From positions 1,178,001 to 1,242,000 of the forward strand of contig JABTUK010000002.1 in the NCBI GenBank assembly GCA_015075405.1: 64,000 bases of DNA. Direction: 5' to 3'. The position numbers and the translations under genes were made by a program. This stretch comes from Anaerolineales bacterium. GTDB taxonomy: Bacteria; Chloroflexota; Anaerolineae; 4572-78; J111. The notes under the pieces were generated by a model. It searched no databases and was not told the DNA's origin. It worked only from the letters and a program-made list of their open reading frames with translations. Positions 25,231-34,022 of the stretch are shown here, in pieces (the first letter of the stretch is position 1; each line of letters opens with the position of its first letter).

Positions 25231-26825
25231 GCGCCAAGCCGCGCGAGGCTGTGGTTATCCTGGATTTTGGCTCGCAGTACAGTCAACTCATTGCCCGGCG
25301 CGTGCGCGAACTGGAAGTTTACTGCGAACTGATCCCGGCGCAGGCGCCCATCGAGGAGATTAGGCGACTCAATCCGCTGGGCTATATTCTGTCGGGCGGA
25401 CCGGCCAGCGTCTATGCCCCCGGCGCGCCGCATCTGCCGGACTTCGTCTTAAAAAGTCAAAAACCGGTCCTGGGCATTTGCTATGGCATGCAATTATTGG
25501 CCTATCATCTGGGCGGCCAGGTTGACCCCGGCTCTGAACGGGAATACGGCCCGGCCGAAATTGAACTCAGCGATCCAGACAACCCTCTCTTTTCAACGTT
25601 CAACGTTCAACCTGCAACCCTTCAAGTCTGGATGAGCCACGGCGACCGGGTGACACGCCTGCCGGACGGTTTCCGCACCCTGGCCCACTCCCCCAATTCT
25701 CCCCACGCCGCCGTTGGCGACCCGGAGCGAGGTCTGTATGGTCTCCAGTTTCACCCCGAAGTGACCCACACCCCCCAGGGAAAGGCGCTGCTGCGGGCCT
25801 TTTTGTATGAGGTTTGCGGCTGTCACGGCGGCTGGACGCCCGGCAACTTTATCGAAGAGAGTCTCGGCCAGATTCAGGCCCAGGTGGGCGCGGGGAAAGT
25901 GGTTTGCGGACTGTCAGGTGGGGTGGACTCGTCGGTGACGGCGGCGTTGTTGCATCGGGCAATTGGCGACCAGTTAACCTGTATCTTTGTCAACAATGGG
26001 CTGCTGCGGCAAAACGAGCCGGAACAGGTGGTCCAAACCTTTCAACAGCAGATGCATGCCCATCTGGTTGCCGTTGACGCCACCGAAGATTTTTTGAGCG
26101 CCCTGGCCGGCATAACCGACCCGGAAGCCAAGCGCAAAATCATCGGCGAGAAGTTTGTCCGCATTTTTGAGGCCGAAGCGCGGCGGCTGGGCCAGGTTGA
26201 CTTTTTGGCCCAGGGGACGCTTTACCCGGACGTGATCGAAAGCGCCGTACCCCCCCCTCCCTCCCCCCCCGCAAGCGGGGGGGGCAAGGGGGGGGGTCTG
26301 GCTGCCAAGATCAAAACGCATCATAACGTCGGTGGGCTGCCGGAGGACATGCAGTTCCAATTGGTTGAGCCGCTACGCTATCTCTTCAAGGACGAGGTTC
26401 GGGCGGTCGGCGAAGCGCTGGGACTGCCCCGGCCAATGGTCTGGCGGCATCCTTTCCCCGGCCCTGGTTTGGCCGTGCGCGTTCTGGGCGAAGTTACCTG
26501 GGAGCGGCTAGAAACTCTGCGCGCCGCCGACGCGATTTTGATCGAAGAACTGCGGGCCAGCGGTTGGTATGACCGCACCGCCCAGGCTTTTGCCGTTTTA
26601 CTGCCGGTGCAAAGTGTGGGCGTAATGGGCGATTTCCGCACCTACGCCGATGTGATTGCCCTGCGGGCCGTCACCACCGACGATTTTATGACCGCCGACT
26701 GGGCCCGCCTGCCCGCCGATTTGTTGGCTCGCGTCAGCAATCGCATTGTCAACGAAGTGCCCGGCGTTAACCGGGTTGTTTACGATATTAGCAGCAAACC
26801 ACCGGCCACGATTGAGTGGGAGTAA
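25227..26825 (+). CDS. guaA: GMP synthase (glutamine-hydrolysing), with repeat-derived inserts
   Basis: Makes GMP from XMP, ATP and glutamine. The glutamine amidotransferase domain (about 1-200) has the catalytic Cys in [13 protein letters not shown] and the His/Glu pair in [10 protein letters not shown]. The ATP pyrophosphatase domain has the PP-loop [11 protein letters not shown]. The dimerisation domain ends in [14 protein letters not shown], as is typical. Two stretches look foreign: [12 protein letters not shown], from a TTCAACGTTCAACGTTCAAC repeat (about 25598-25630), and a run of Pro/Ser/Gly/Lys between IESAV and [13 protein letters not shown] (26251-26300), from a C-rich/G-rich hairpin. 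The active-site motifs are intact. Confidence 0.96.
   Translation: MSAKPREAVVILDFGSQYSQLIARRVRELEVYCELIPAQAPIEEIRRLNPLGYILSGGPASVYAPGAPHLPDFVLKSQKPVLGICYGMQLLAYHLGGQVDPGSEREYGPAEIELSDPDNPLFSTFNVQPATLQVWMSHGDRVTRLPDGFRTLAHSPNSPHAAVGDPERGLYGLQFHPEVTHTPQGKALLRAFLYEVCGCHGGWTPGNFIEESLGQIQAQVGAGKVVCGLSGGVDSSVTAALLHRAIGDQLTCIFVNNGLLRQNEPEQVVQTFQQQMHAHLVAVDATEDFLSALAGITDPEAKRKIIGEKFVRIFEAEARRLGQVDFLAQGTLYPDVIESAVPPPPSPPASGGGKGGGLAAKIKTHHNVGGLPEDMQFQLVEPLRYLFKDEVRAVGEALGLPRPMVWRHPFPGPGLAVRVLGEVTWERLETLRAADAILIEELRASGWYDRTAQAFAVLLPVQSVGVMGDFRTYADVIALRAVTTDDFMTADWARLPADLLARVSNRIVNEVPGVNRVVYDISSKPPATIEWE
26251..26300. repeat. Poly-C/poly-G hairpin inside guaA
   Basis: A run rich in C (CCCCCCCTCCCTCCCCCCCC) followed by GCAAGC and its G-rich complement. 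It is translated as Pro/Ser then Gly/Lys and lies where GuaA proteins have a variable surface loop. Confidence 0.8.
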
Positions 26826-26826
26826 C

Positions 26827-26893
26827 AAAGATTGGAAGGCTGGAAGGTGGATGGCTGGGAAAGAGCCAAGCTTCCAATCTTCCAGTCTTCCAG
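26827..26893. repeat. GGAAGGCTGGAAGG-type inverted repeat (family F)
   Basis: AGATTGGAAG at 26829-26838 is mirrored by CTTCCAATCT at 26871-26880, with GGCTGGAAGGTGG words between. It lies between guaA and the PP2C-like gene. The reading frame upstream of 26934 is only this repeat, which is why the later ATG was chosen as start. Confidence 0.75.
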
Positions 26894-26933
26894 GCATCAT
26901 CACAGAAGTGTCAAAGAAAGCCCGAGGTGTTCT

Positions 26934-29426
26934 ATGACCGCCGAAATAACAACCGTCATTGGCCAGCTCAATATTGTGGGAGGAAACTGGCGCGGCGATG
27001 CGCCCAACCAGGTGGCCGTGCGCGAACCCAAATCGGCGGGATCGCCCGGCGCAGGCAAGGGCGACTTGTTTGTGCTGGTTGAGGTCCGAGGGGTGAAATC
27101 GGATTACAAAACCCTGGAACAAAAGCTGGCCGGCCTGGTTCGTGATGCCTATTATCTGGATCGCGGCTCGGTGACAGCCAGTTTGCGCCGCGCGCTCCAG
27201 GCGGCGGGCGATCAACTGTACCAGCGCAATCTCCAGGTGAGCGTGGATGAACGGCTGGTGGCCGGAGTGGTGGCAGTGGTGATGAGCGGCGAGGATGCTT
27301 TTGTGGCTCAAATTGGGCCGGCCGCCCTTTTTGCGGTGCTGGGCGATCATATCCAACGCCATCCGGCCCAGTCGGTCTGGCTGGATGAAGCGTTGCCGCC
27401 GCCCCCCCGCTCAGGCCGCCGCAACGCCGAAGCGGTGAATGACTCGGCCTTGGGTATCAGCGCCATTATCGAGCCGAATCTCTGCCATTTGCGGGTCAGC
27501 CCTCAGGATATGCTGGTGCTGGCCGACAGCGGCCTGGCCGGCCAACTACCCTTGAGTGATGTGGTCAAGGCCGTGGCTGGACGCAACATTAAGACGGCCA
27601 TCAAAAATTTGGGGCAGGTTGCCCAGGCCAGTAACTGTTCGGCCCTGGCCCTGCTGGTGGTCGAAGAAACAACCTCAACTTTTGGCTCGCTCTTAAAGAA
27701 GAACATCCCCCCAGTTCCGCGTAAAGCCGCTGCTGCCACAGAGTCTCCGGCGGTGGTCGAGGCAGTCGCCGCAGCGGAGCCGGCTTTTGAAACCGAAGTG
27801 GGGGACAAAAAAGGCAGGTCAATTTTCCAACCCAGGGTGGAATGGCTGGGGGTCTTCTCCAAAAAGTCAACCCCGGTTGACGAGTGGGAAGAGGATGAGC
27901 CAGCCGCAGAGACGGTCCCAGAAGACGAAACTCCTCCTCCACCTGCCCAAAAAGGCAAGGAGGCCAAAGTTGCCAGGAAAGCCTATGATTCCGAAGAGAA
28001 ATTGACCTGGGATGCCAGAGAAATGGCTTCAGTGGCGCGGGGGTCAAACTTTGAGCCGGAGCTGCGCCGGACGCCGCCGGGGGAACGCACTCAAATTCTG
28101 CAACGGTTGGGTATGCTTATTTTGCTGCCCATCATTCTGCTGGGGCGCGGTGTAGCCGCCGTGCTCCACCGCGATGGTGAGCATAGCGGTCATGCCCGTC
28201 GCCAGGCGGGAGCGCAAGCCTACCGGCGCGAACCCGCCCCGGATGGAAGCCCCTCGTGGAAATTGCTGCTTTACATTGCCCTGGCCATCCCTTTGCTGGT
28301 CGGGCTGATTGTCGGCGTGATCTACTGGCAAAAGGGCCGGCAGCAAGAGGCCGAATACACGGCCTTTATCACCAACGCTCAGGCCAAATTTCAGCAGGCC
28401 CAAACCAGCGACCCCGGCGCGGCCCTGGGTTTGATGGCCGAAGCCGAGTCGTTGCTGATTGAAGCCGAAAAAATCAAGAGCGGCCAGCCCGAAATTATTG
28501 AACTGCGCCAAAAAATGGCCGAACAGACCGACAAGGTGGGCAATATGCAGCGCCTGTATTATTTGCCCCAACTCCGCCAGTACACCGACGAAGGGACCAA
28601 CCTCAAGGGGCTTTTGGTGCAGGGGGTTGAACTTTTTGTGTTGGATGCCGGCACCGACCGCGTTTTTCACCATCGTCTGGACGATTTGGGCGAGGCGCTG
28701 TTGCCGGATGACCAATCGCTGCTGGTGACATCGCGGGGGCAAGCCGTGGAAAATATCACCGTCGGCGATTTGCTGGCGATGGCCTGGATGCCCGCCGGCG
28801 GCAACCGCCAAACCAGTGATTTGATTGTGCTGAACAGCACTGGCCTGCTGGAATACAACTCCAGTTGGGGCATTACTACCTCGGCCCTGGCCACGCCGCC
28901 CACGCCCTTTGTGCTGCCGGTGGCAGTAGACAGCTTTTTTGGCAACTTCTATATTTTGGACCCCCAGGCCAACAAATTGTGGCGCTACCTGCCCACAGCC
29001 GATGGCTACAGCGCCGCCCCCGAAAGTTACTTTCCGGCCGAACCGCCGGTGGACTTGAGCCAGGCGGTTGATTTGGCTATTGATGGGGCCGTCTACATTC
29101 TTTTCAAAGATGGGCGGATTGGCAAGTATGAAGGCGGCCAGGCCGTTGGGTTCAATCTGACCGGGCTGGACAAACCGTTGAACAACCCGGTTGCCATCTT
29201 CACCGCGCCCAATGAGTCGGTGCAGCACATCTACATCGCCGATGCCGGCAACCGGCGGGTGGTCCAGTTGAATAAGGATGGCAGCTTTGTCCGTCAATTC
29301 AAACCCCGCGAAGGCGAAGGGGTGTCGTTTGCCAATTTGCAGGATATATTCATAGACGAAATTGGCGGCCGGATGTATGTGTTAGACAGCAACAGCCTCT
29401 ATCTGGGTAATATCCCCAATCAGTAA
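26934..29426 (+). CDS. PP2C-like domain, membrane helix and beta-propeller fusion protein
   Basis: The ATG at 26934 gives 830 aa. The N-terminal ~240 residues look like a PP2C-type phosphatase fold (DLFVLVEVRGV, VVAVVMSGEDAFVAQIGPAALFAV, DMLVLADSGLAGQLP), but the usual metal-binding DG pair is not obvious, so it may be a pseudo-phosphatase. An acidic low-complexity linker follows, then one membrane helix (LLLYIALAIPLLVGLIVGVIYW), a helical stretch with ALGLMAEAESLLIEAEKI, and an outer beta-propeller of NHL type (HIYIADAGNRRVVQLNKDGS, GRMYVLDSNSLYLG). It may sense an outer ligand and signal inwards. An IS element is inserted exactly at its stop codon. Confidence 0.8.
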   Translation: MTAEITTVIGQLNIVGGNWRGDAPNQVAVREPKSAGSPGAGKGDLFVLVEVRGVKSDYKTLEQKLAGLVRDAYYLDRGSVTASLRRALQAAGDQLYQRNLQVSVDERLVAGVVAVVMSGEDAFVAQIGPAALFAVLGDHIQRHPAQSVWLDEALPPPPRSGRRNAEAVNDSALGISAIIEPNLCHLRVSPQDMLVLADSGLAGQLPLSDVVKAVAGRNIKTAIKNLGQVAQASNCSALALLVVEETTSTFGSLLKKNIPPVPRKAAAATESPAVVEAVAAAEPAFETEVGDKKGRSIFQPRVEWLGVFSKKSTPVDEWEEDEPAAETVPEDETPPPPAQKGKEAKVARKAYDSEEKLTWDAREMASVARGSNFEPELRRTPPGERTQILQRLGMLILLPIILLGRGVAAVLHRDGEHSGHARRQAGAQAYRREPAPDGSPSWKLLLYIALAIPLLVGLIVGVIYWQKGRQQEAEYTAFITNAQAKFQQAQTSDPGAALGLMAEAESLLIEAEKIKSGQPEIIELRQKMAEQTDKVGNMQRLYYLPQLRQYTDEGTNLKGLLVQGVELFVLDAGTDRVFHHRLDDLGEALLPDDQSLLVTSRGQAVENITVGDLLAMAWMPAGGNRQTSDLIVLNSTGLLEYNSSWGITTSALATPPTPFVLPVAVDSFFGNFYILDPQANKLWRYLPTADGYSAAPESYFPAEPPVDLSQAVDLAIDGAVYILFKDGRIGKYEGGQAVGFNLTGLDKPLNNPVAIFTAPNESVQHIYIADAGNRRVVQLNKDGSFVRQFKPREGEGVSFANLQDIFIDEIGGRMYVLDSNSLYLGNIPNQ

Positions 29427-29434
29427 TTTGAGCG
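29426..29434 (+). repeat. Target-site duplication, left copy
   Basis: ATTTGAGCG, identical to 30702-30710 on the other side of the IS element. Nine-base duplications are usual for the IS10/IS50 branch of the IS4 family. Its first A is the last base of the PP2C gene stop codon. Confidence 0.9.
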
Positions 29435-30701
29435 CTGCTTGGCTGACAAATTTAATCTGGATAAATAGCCAAGATTGCGGTAAAACAACCTCCCAGAGAA
29501 ATTCGGGAGGTAATATGACGGATAGTCATCAAATGTTTTGTACCCTGATGCAAACTTTTCTGCTCCATCTGCCTCGATCCGCTTGGGGCGATATTCGCCG
29601 CTTGGTGACCCTGGCTTGGGCGGTGGTAGGTCTGTGTTGGAGCCAGAAGGCCAGTTTATCGAGTTGGGGCGAAGCGGTCAAGAGCCAGGCCCACAAGCCG
29701 CCAGTCACACCCGGCGCTTCCAGCGGTGGGTGGACAATGCCCAAATTCAGGGCCCCAAGCCTTGTATGCGCCGCTGGTGCAAAGCCGCGCTGACGGCTTG
29801 GTCGCCCAGGGACGGGTGTATGTGGCTTTGGATGTATCGGTGTTGCACGGCAGTCCTTTCGTTTTGATCCGGGTATCCCTGATCTATCGGGGCGAGCTAT
29901 TCCTTTGGCCTGGCGGGTGCTGCGGCATGCCAGCGCGACCGTCGGCTATGCTGACTATGTCGGGGTGCTGGATCAAGCGGCGGCTTGTCTGCCGACCGGT
30001 CTGGAGGTCATTTTCCTGGCCGACCGAGGCTTCGTCCACCAAGAACTGTTCCAGTGGCTGCGGCGGCAGCAGTGGCATTACCGGGTTCGGCTGACGGCTG
30101 ATACCTTAATCCATTTCCCTGACCGCCGGGTGGTCCCGGTCGGCAACTGCTCCCCGCCAAAGAGCCGCCCATTTCTACCACCGGGTCCATCTCCTGGGGT
30201 GGCCTTAGGGCCGTGTCACCTGGCCTTAGCCCAACTGGACCAACCCAACCAAGACCCGTGGTTACTGGTCAGCGATGAGTATACCGACTTGACTACCTTT
30301 GACGAGTACGGCTTGCGCTTTGACCTGGAAGAAAATTTCCTCGATGACAAATCCAATGGCTTTCAGGTCGAGGCCAGCCGTTTGGATACGCCCGCTGCTC
30401 TGGAACGATTGTTTCTGGTTCTGGCCGTGGCCACGCTTCACTTTACCAGTGTTGGCGTGGGTGTGGTTCGCCTCAAGCTCCGTCGCTGGGTGGATGCTCA
30501 CTGGGACCAAAGCATGAGTTATCTCAAAATCGGTTGGAGTTGGTTACGCCAACAATTCCGCCGTGGTTGGCCCCGTATGCCCGCCCTTTGGCTTGACCCC
30601 GCTCCCGACCCTGAACCCGCCATGGCTTCACGCCGCAAAGCAACCCGACCTAAACCTAAATGGGTGGTCGCTTTCAAAACTTAAATTTGTCGGCCAACCA
30701 G
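29435..30701 (+). mobile_element. IS4-family insertion sequence (IS10/IS50-like ends)
   Basis: A 1267-bp element. The left end starts CTGCTTGGCTGACAAATTTA and the right end, read inwards, starts CTGGTTGGCCGACAAATTTA: 21-bp inverted ends with two mismatches, beginning with the CTG typical of IS10/IS50-type elements. It is flanked by the 9-bp duplication ATTTGAGCG. One transposase gene, now frameshifted, fills it. The identical duplications and near-identical ends suggest a fairly recent insertion. Confidence 0.92.
29515..30684 (+). pseudogene. IS4-family transposase, broken by frameshifts
   Basis: Starts at the ATG at 29515 behind GGGAGG. The parts, read across frames, are MTDSHQMFCTLMQ..., SHTRRFQRWVDN, ALYAPLVQSRADGLVAQGR and then AIPLAWRVLRHASATVGYAD to the end at 30684. 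Changes of frame occur near 29695, 29750 and 29890. The DDE residues are visible: Asp in VYVALDVS, Asp in VIFLADRGF and Glu in YGLRFDLEENFLDDK, which also shows the exact Y-R-E-K spacing of the IS4 family. As written the gene cannot make a full transposase. Sequencing or assembly indels are possible, because the next two genes show the same damage. Confidence 0.85.
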
Positions 30702-30710
30702 ATTTGAGCG
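30702..30710 (+). repeat. Target-site duplication, right copy
   Basis: ATTTGAGCG, the partner of 29426-29434. Confidence 0.9.
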
Positions 30711-30733
30711 TCAAAATAATTCTGTAACCCTCC

Positions 30734-30765
30734 AAAAACCTCGACCAAATCGAGGTTTTTGCATT
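30734..30765 (+). terminator. Rho-independent terminator, cut off from its gene by the IS
   Basis: AAAAACCTCGA (30734-30744) pairs perfectly with TCGAGGTTTTT (30750-30760) around CCAAA, followed by GCATTTTT. Before the IS arrived it stood about 30 bp after the stop of the PP2C/beta-propeller gene. It is now about 1.3 kb away and would end read-through from the transposase. Confidence 0.85.
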
Positions 30766-30785
30766 TTTGCTGCTTGTTTCAATCA

Positions 30786-30886
30786 GTCTCAGTGGATCCA
30801 AATTTTCCGTAGGGTGGCATCCCTATGCCGCCCGCTGACGCATAGGGATGCGCCAGCTACGGTGAAACATTGGATCTACTGGGTCT
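30786..30886. repeat. Intergenic palindrome, GTGGATCCAA / TTGGATCTAC type
   Basis: CAGTGGATCCAAATTTTCCGTAG on the left is mirrored by CTACGGTGAAACATTGGATCTACTG on the right. An inner pair GCATCCCTATGC and GCATAGGGATGC forms the stem centre. The outer words match the repeat copies at 45051 and 57636. The inner pair matches the hairpin at 60804. Confidence 0.75.
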
Positions 30887-30888
30887 AC

Positions 30889-30914
30889 TCACATTTGTTA
30901 ACATATTCTCACAA
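30889..30914 (+). promoter_or_regulatory. Operator-like 26-mer, upstream copy
   Basis: Starts TCACATTTG(T/C)TAA and ends TCACAA. It is similar to the 26-mer at 30961-30986 and lies 13 bp before the -35 box. Paired sites around a promoter are typical for SorC/DeoR-type sugar regulators. Confidence 0.6.
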
Positions 30915-30927
30915 CGTTGAATTCAAT

Positions 30928-30956
30928 TTGACAAGATTCTAAAAGAGCTTTATAAT
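30928..30956 (+). promoter_or_regulatory. Consensus sigma-70-type promoter
   Basis: TTGACA (30928-30933), a 17-bp spacer, then TATAAT (30951-30956): both boxes perfect. It drives the SorC-type regulator gene and probably the whole glucitol PTS region. Confidence 0.9.
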
Positions 30957-30960
30957 TTGC

Positions 30961-30986
30961 TCACATTTGCTAATAATAATTCACAA
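30961..30986 (+). promoter_or_regulatory. Operator-like 26-mer, downstream copy
   Basis: Starts TCACATTTGCTAA and ends TTCACAA, four bases after the -10 box, so a bound repressor would cover the transcription start. The centre-to-centre distance to the upstream copy is 72 bp, close to seven helical turns. Confidence 0.6.
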
Positions 30987-31005
30987 TTTCTACTCAGGTC
31001 TTATC

Positions 31006-31953
31006 ATGGAAGATGACCGGTTGGAACTACTGGGGCAAGTAGCATCTTGGTATTATGAAGACAACCTGGACCAATCTGTTATTGCCGAACGGATTGGAAA
31101 ATCTCGCTCCATGGCTTCCCGGATTCTCCAAGAGGCCCGTGAAGTGGGCCTGGTAGAAATTAAAGTAACCTTTCCCCTCAAAAGAGATACCGAATTAGAA
31201 TCCTTCTCACTCAAACATTTAACCTCAGGCAAGCCTATGTTCTGGCTAATCCTCCTGATAATCAAGACCTCCTCTGGCAGCGTTTAGGCAGTTTAGGAGC
31301 GCGCTGCCTGCAAAATCACCTTCACGACGGCATTAAAATTGGCCTGGGTTCAGGCACAACCGTTCACCAGGTTGTCCGGGCCATGCCCAGGGTGGAATTG
31401 AAGGAAGCCAAAGTTGTGCAGATTTCGGGCGCTCTCGGCAGCGGTAATCCGGTATTCGATGGCCCGAACTTGCGCGCTGGCTGTCAGAGAGAAGTTATCG
31501 GCCAGCTATCATGTGCTTTATGCCCCACTGGTGGTTAAAGATGAGGCCCTGGCCGAGTCTTTATTACAAGACCCGACCATTGCTAATACCTTAACTGAAG
31601 CCAGTCAAGTAGACCTGGCCTTGATGGATTGGTACGCTTGATCCCAAGCTATCCAGCTTACAGCGAGTGGGGTATCTTAATAAAACAGATTTGGCGGCTT
31701 TGCATGAAATTGGGGCTATTGGCGATATTTTGTCTCGCCATTTTAATGCGGAGGAAACGGTTGACCTGCCGGCCAATCGCCGCGTGATTGGCCTGGATTT
31801 AGCCACCATTCACGCCATTCCTACGGTTATCGCTGTAGCCGGTAACGTCATCATGCGCCCGCCATTCTGGCAGCTTTGCGGGGCGGCTTTGTTACTGTAT
31901 TAGTTACCGACTGTCTCACCGCTACAGAGGTTTTGGCCTTACACGGAGGATAA
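31006..31953 (+). pseudogene. SorC-family sugar-responsive regulator, multiply frameshifted
   Basis: The ATG at 31006 opens a SorC/DeoR-like regulator: an N-terminal helix-turn-helix (DQSVIAERIGKSRSMASRIL) and then the effector domain read across frames, with QRLGSLGARCLQNHL, IKIGLGSGTTVHQVVRAM, SYHVLYAPLVVKDEALAESL, GYLNKTDLAALHEIGAIGDI, VIGLDLATIHAIPTVIAVAG and RGGFVTVLVTDCLTATEVL, ending at TAA 31951. At least five frame changes are needed (near 31215, 31465, 31490, 31625 and 31850). Intact, it would control the glucitol PTS genes through the paired operators. It is either decayed or in an error-prone piece of assembly. Confidence 0.8.
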
Positions 31954-32389
31954 AATAATGGGCTGATTACCAACAATCCAGGTCTCACCTTCTTAGCTTT
32001 AGGCATATTGTGGCTCATGCAATTTGGGCTGGCTTATTGGCAAATGCGTCGTTTTACCAGCGGATGATTATCCTGCGCCGCAGCGGCTTGACCGCTATTG
32101 GGCTAAGCGGGAATCGTTACAAGGGACGATCCTACGCGGTGCTCACCATTGGCGAAGATGGCCGGATTATCCATCTTGAACACTTTTCCGGTTGGACGTA
32201 TTTGCCCAGTTAAAGCCAATCCCGCAATTGGTTGGCATATCGCTGCCAGAGCTTTTAACCCACGAGGAGACTCTCCCCGTCTCTAAAAAGCTGCGGCCTG
32301 CCATTGCTAATGCCGCCAGGGATTTGCAAGCAGCCCAAAATAAAGGAAACGTCAGTACCTTTTCCCAAGTCAACTTAGGCATCAGCTAA
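31954..32389 (+). pseudogene. GutM-like glucitol operon activator, frameshifted
   Basis: Read across frames this is a GutM-type protein: LGILWLMQFGLAYWQMRRF at the start (membrane helix), then SGLTAIGLSGNRYKGRSYAV, GEDGRIIHLEHFSGWT, and FAQLKPIPQLVGISLPELL to the TAA at 32387. At least three frame changes are needed, and there is no intact start codon run. GutM proteins are known to accompany srl/gut operons as activators. Its damage together with the SorC gene suggests loss of local control, or sequence errors in 29.7-32.2 kb. Confidence 0.75.
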
Positions 32390-32537
32390 TGATTGGATAA
32401 GTTGTAACTTAACTTCAAATCCGAACTCATCGCTTGACTCCTCAAAATTTATAACCGCAGAAGTAAGTTACAACGATGTAATGGAACAGGAGGCGCCTAT
32501 TAAGACAATACCACAGCCGAGAAGCAAGACCAAAACG

Positions 32538-32674
32538 TTACTACTCAGGCTCATGTCATTTCGAGGCCATAAGGCCGAGAAATCCCTAGAGCGTCACATA
32601 GGCATGAGGGATTTCTCCCTGCGGTCGAAACCTGTCCTGAGCTTGTCGAATGGATGACATGGCTGAGCAGTTAC
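32538..32674. repeat. Palindromic repeat family A, long form
   Basis: A 137-bp copy between the GutM remnant and srlA. It has the outer arms TTACTACTCAGGCTCATGTC and GACATGGCTGAGCAGTTAC, the inner GAGAAATCCCTA and GGGATTTCTCCC arms, and the CCTGTCCTGAGCTTGTCGAA side motif. The rest of 32390-32729 shows no gene. Confidence 0.9.
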
Positions 32675-32729
32675 ACCAAAACTTTTTATGGTAAAAATCT
32701 TAAACTATAAACTTGAGGAGATTTACACT

Positions 32730-33290
32730 ATGGATTCGTTGGTTTGGTTGGCCGAGCATTTCATCGGCATGTTTAAGCAAGGCGGCGACGTATTTGTTAG
32801 CCTGGTCACAGGCATTGTCCCGCTGTTAATCATCTTGCTAACGGCAGTTAATGCGCTGATCGCCTTAATTGGCGTAGAGCGGATTGACAAAGTGGGCGAG
32901 TGGGCCGCTCGCCCCGGTTTGATTTTTTACCCAATCCGTTACCTGGTCTTACCAGTCATATCGGTCTTCTTTCTGACCAACCCCATGGCCTATACCATGG
33001 GCCGTTTCTTACCCGAACGGTATAAACCGGCCTTCTACGATGCAGCCGTTTCTTATGTCCATCCTCCTTTGGGTATTTTCCCCCATATCAACCCAGGTGA
33101 ACTCTTTGTTTGGTTAGGCATTGCCACCGGCATCGAGACATTGGGGCTTTCGGTGGTACCGCTGGCAATTCGGTACCTATTGATTGGGATGGTTGTCATT
33201 TTCATTCGCGGCATTGTGACCGAACGGATAACCGCAGTGATGTGGGCGCGCCGGGACGAAAGAGAAATGGCAACAGCGGCGGCTAAATAA
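32730..33290 (+). CDS. srlA: PTS glucitol/sorbitol transporter, IIC subunit
   Basis: The ATG at 32730 follows TTGAGGAG, giving 186 aa, almost the length of E. coli SrlA. Four hydrophobic helices are visible (LVTGIVPLLIILLTAVNALIALIG, LVLPVISVFFLTNPMAYTMG, FVWLGIATGIETLGLSVVPL, YLLIGMVVIFIRGIV). The family words YVHPPLGIFPHINPGEL are present. It forms part of the membrane channel that takes up a hexitol while phosphorylating it. It is followed by the second membrane half (33319), IIB and IIA. Confidence 0.93.
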   Translation: MDSLVWLAEHFIGMFKQGGDVFVSLVTGIVPLLIILLTAVNALIALIGVERIDKVGEWAARPGLIFYPIRYLVLPVISVFFLTNPMAYTMGRFLPERYKPAFYDAAVSYVHPPLGIFPHINPGELFVWLGIATGIETLGLSVVPLAIRYLLIGMVVIFIRGIVTERITAVMWARRDEREMATAAAK

Positions 33291-33318
33291 ATAGATCTCA
33301 ATAAGGAGCTAAAGAATC

Positions 33319-33852
33319 ATGCAACAGTTGCTTGTTAACTTAGGTCGTTCCGTTGGTAGAGTTGTTGGCGCTTTGTATCAAGCGGGGCGTGAATCAATTG
33401 ATCAGGTGCTGAAGAATATCCTCCCCTTTATGGCCTTCATTGCGCTGGTAATTGGTATTATTCTCTATACCGGCATTGGCGACCTGATTGCCAGGGGACT
33501 GGCCCCACTGGCCGGAAGTTTGATTGGGTTACTGATCATTAGCGTCGTCTGCTCAATCCCTTTCTTGTCGCCGTTGTTAGGCCCGGGCGCGGTGATCGCC
33601 CAGGTTGTCGGGACTTTGTTAGGCAGCACTTTAATTGCCAAAGGGGCTATTCCGCCTAGCTACGCCCTGCCAGCCCTGTTTGCCATCAATCCCCAGGTGG
33701 GTTGTGACTTCATTCCGGTGGGTTTGGCCTTGGGCGAAGCCGAACCTGAAACCGTTGAGATAGGCGTGCCGGCTGTACTGGTATCACGCATGATTACGGG
33801 GCCAATTGCGGTGGTTCTGGCCTGGTTGGCCAGCTTTGGGCTATATAGTTAG
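33319..33852 (+). CDS. PTS glucitol/sorbitol transporter, membrane half of SrlE (IIC2)
   Basis: A membrane protein of 177 aa matching the C-terminal half of E. coli SrlE (IIBC): QAGRESIDQVLKNILPFMAF, LYTGIGDLIARGLAPLAGS, SPLLGPGAVIAQVVGTLLG, YALPALFAINPQVGCDFIPV and GLALGEAEPETVEIGVPAVL. In E. coli this half is fused behind the IIB domain. Here it is a separate gene placed before IIB. The ribosome site AAGGAG lies before the ATG. It cooperates with SrlA to form the channel. Confidence 0.92.
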   Translation: MQQLLVNLGRSVGRVVGALYQAGRESIDQVLKNILPFMAFIALVIGIILYTGIGDLIARGLAPLAGSLIGLLIISVVCSIPFLSPLLGPGAVIAQVVGTLLGSTLIAKGAIPPSYALPALFAINPQVGCDFIPVGLALGEAEPETVEIGVPAVLVSRMITGPIAVVLAWLASFGLYS

Positions 33853-33875
33853 CCTTGGTTATAAAAGATTTCTTG

Positions 33876-34022
33876 TTATTACTCAGGCTCATGTCATTTC
33901 GAGCGACGAAGGAGCGAGAAATCCCCAGGGCACAACACCTAAAAGTGCGATATCGGGGATTTCTCCCTGCGGTCGAAACCTGTCCTGAGCTTGTCGAATG
34001 GATGACATGGCTGAGCAGTTAC
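33876..34022. repeat. Palindromic repeat family A, long form, inside the PTS operon
   Basis: A 147-bp copy sitting between the two split halves of srlE. Left TTATTACTCAGGCTCATGTC, inner GAGAAATCCCC/GGGGATTTCTC, side motif CCTGTCCTGAGCTTGTCGAA and right GACATGGCTGAGCAGTTAC. Transcribed, it would form a strong hairpin within the operon mRNA. Confidence 0.9.

Noticed and set aside
28044..29297. Long minus-strand frame (417 aa) opposite the PP2C/beta-propeller gene
   Set aside because: It is the mirror of a GC-rich coding frame. It has no domain motif or ribosome site, and its composition is rich in His/Gln/Gly as expected of a shadow frame.
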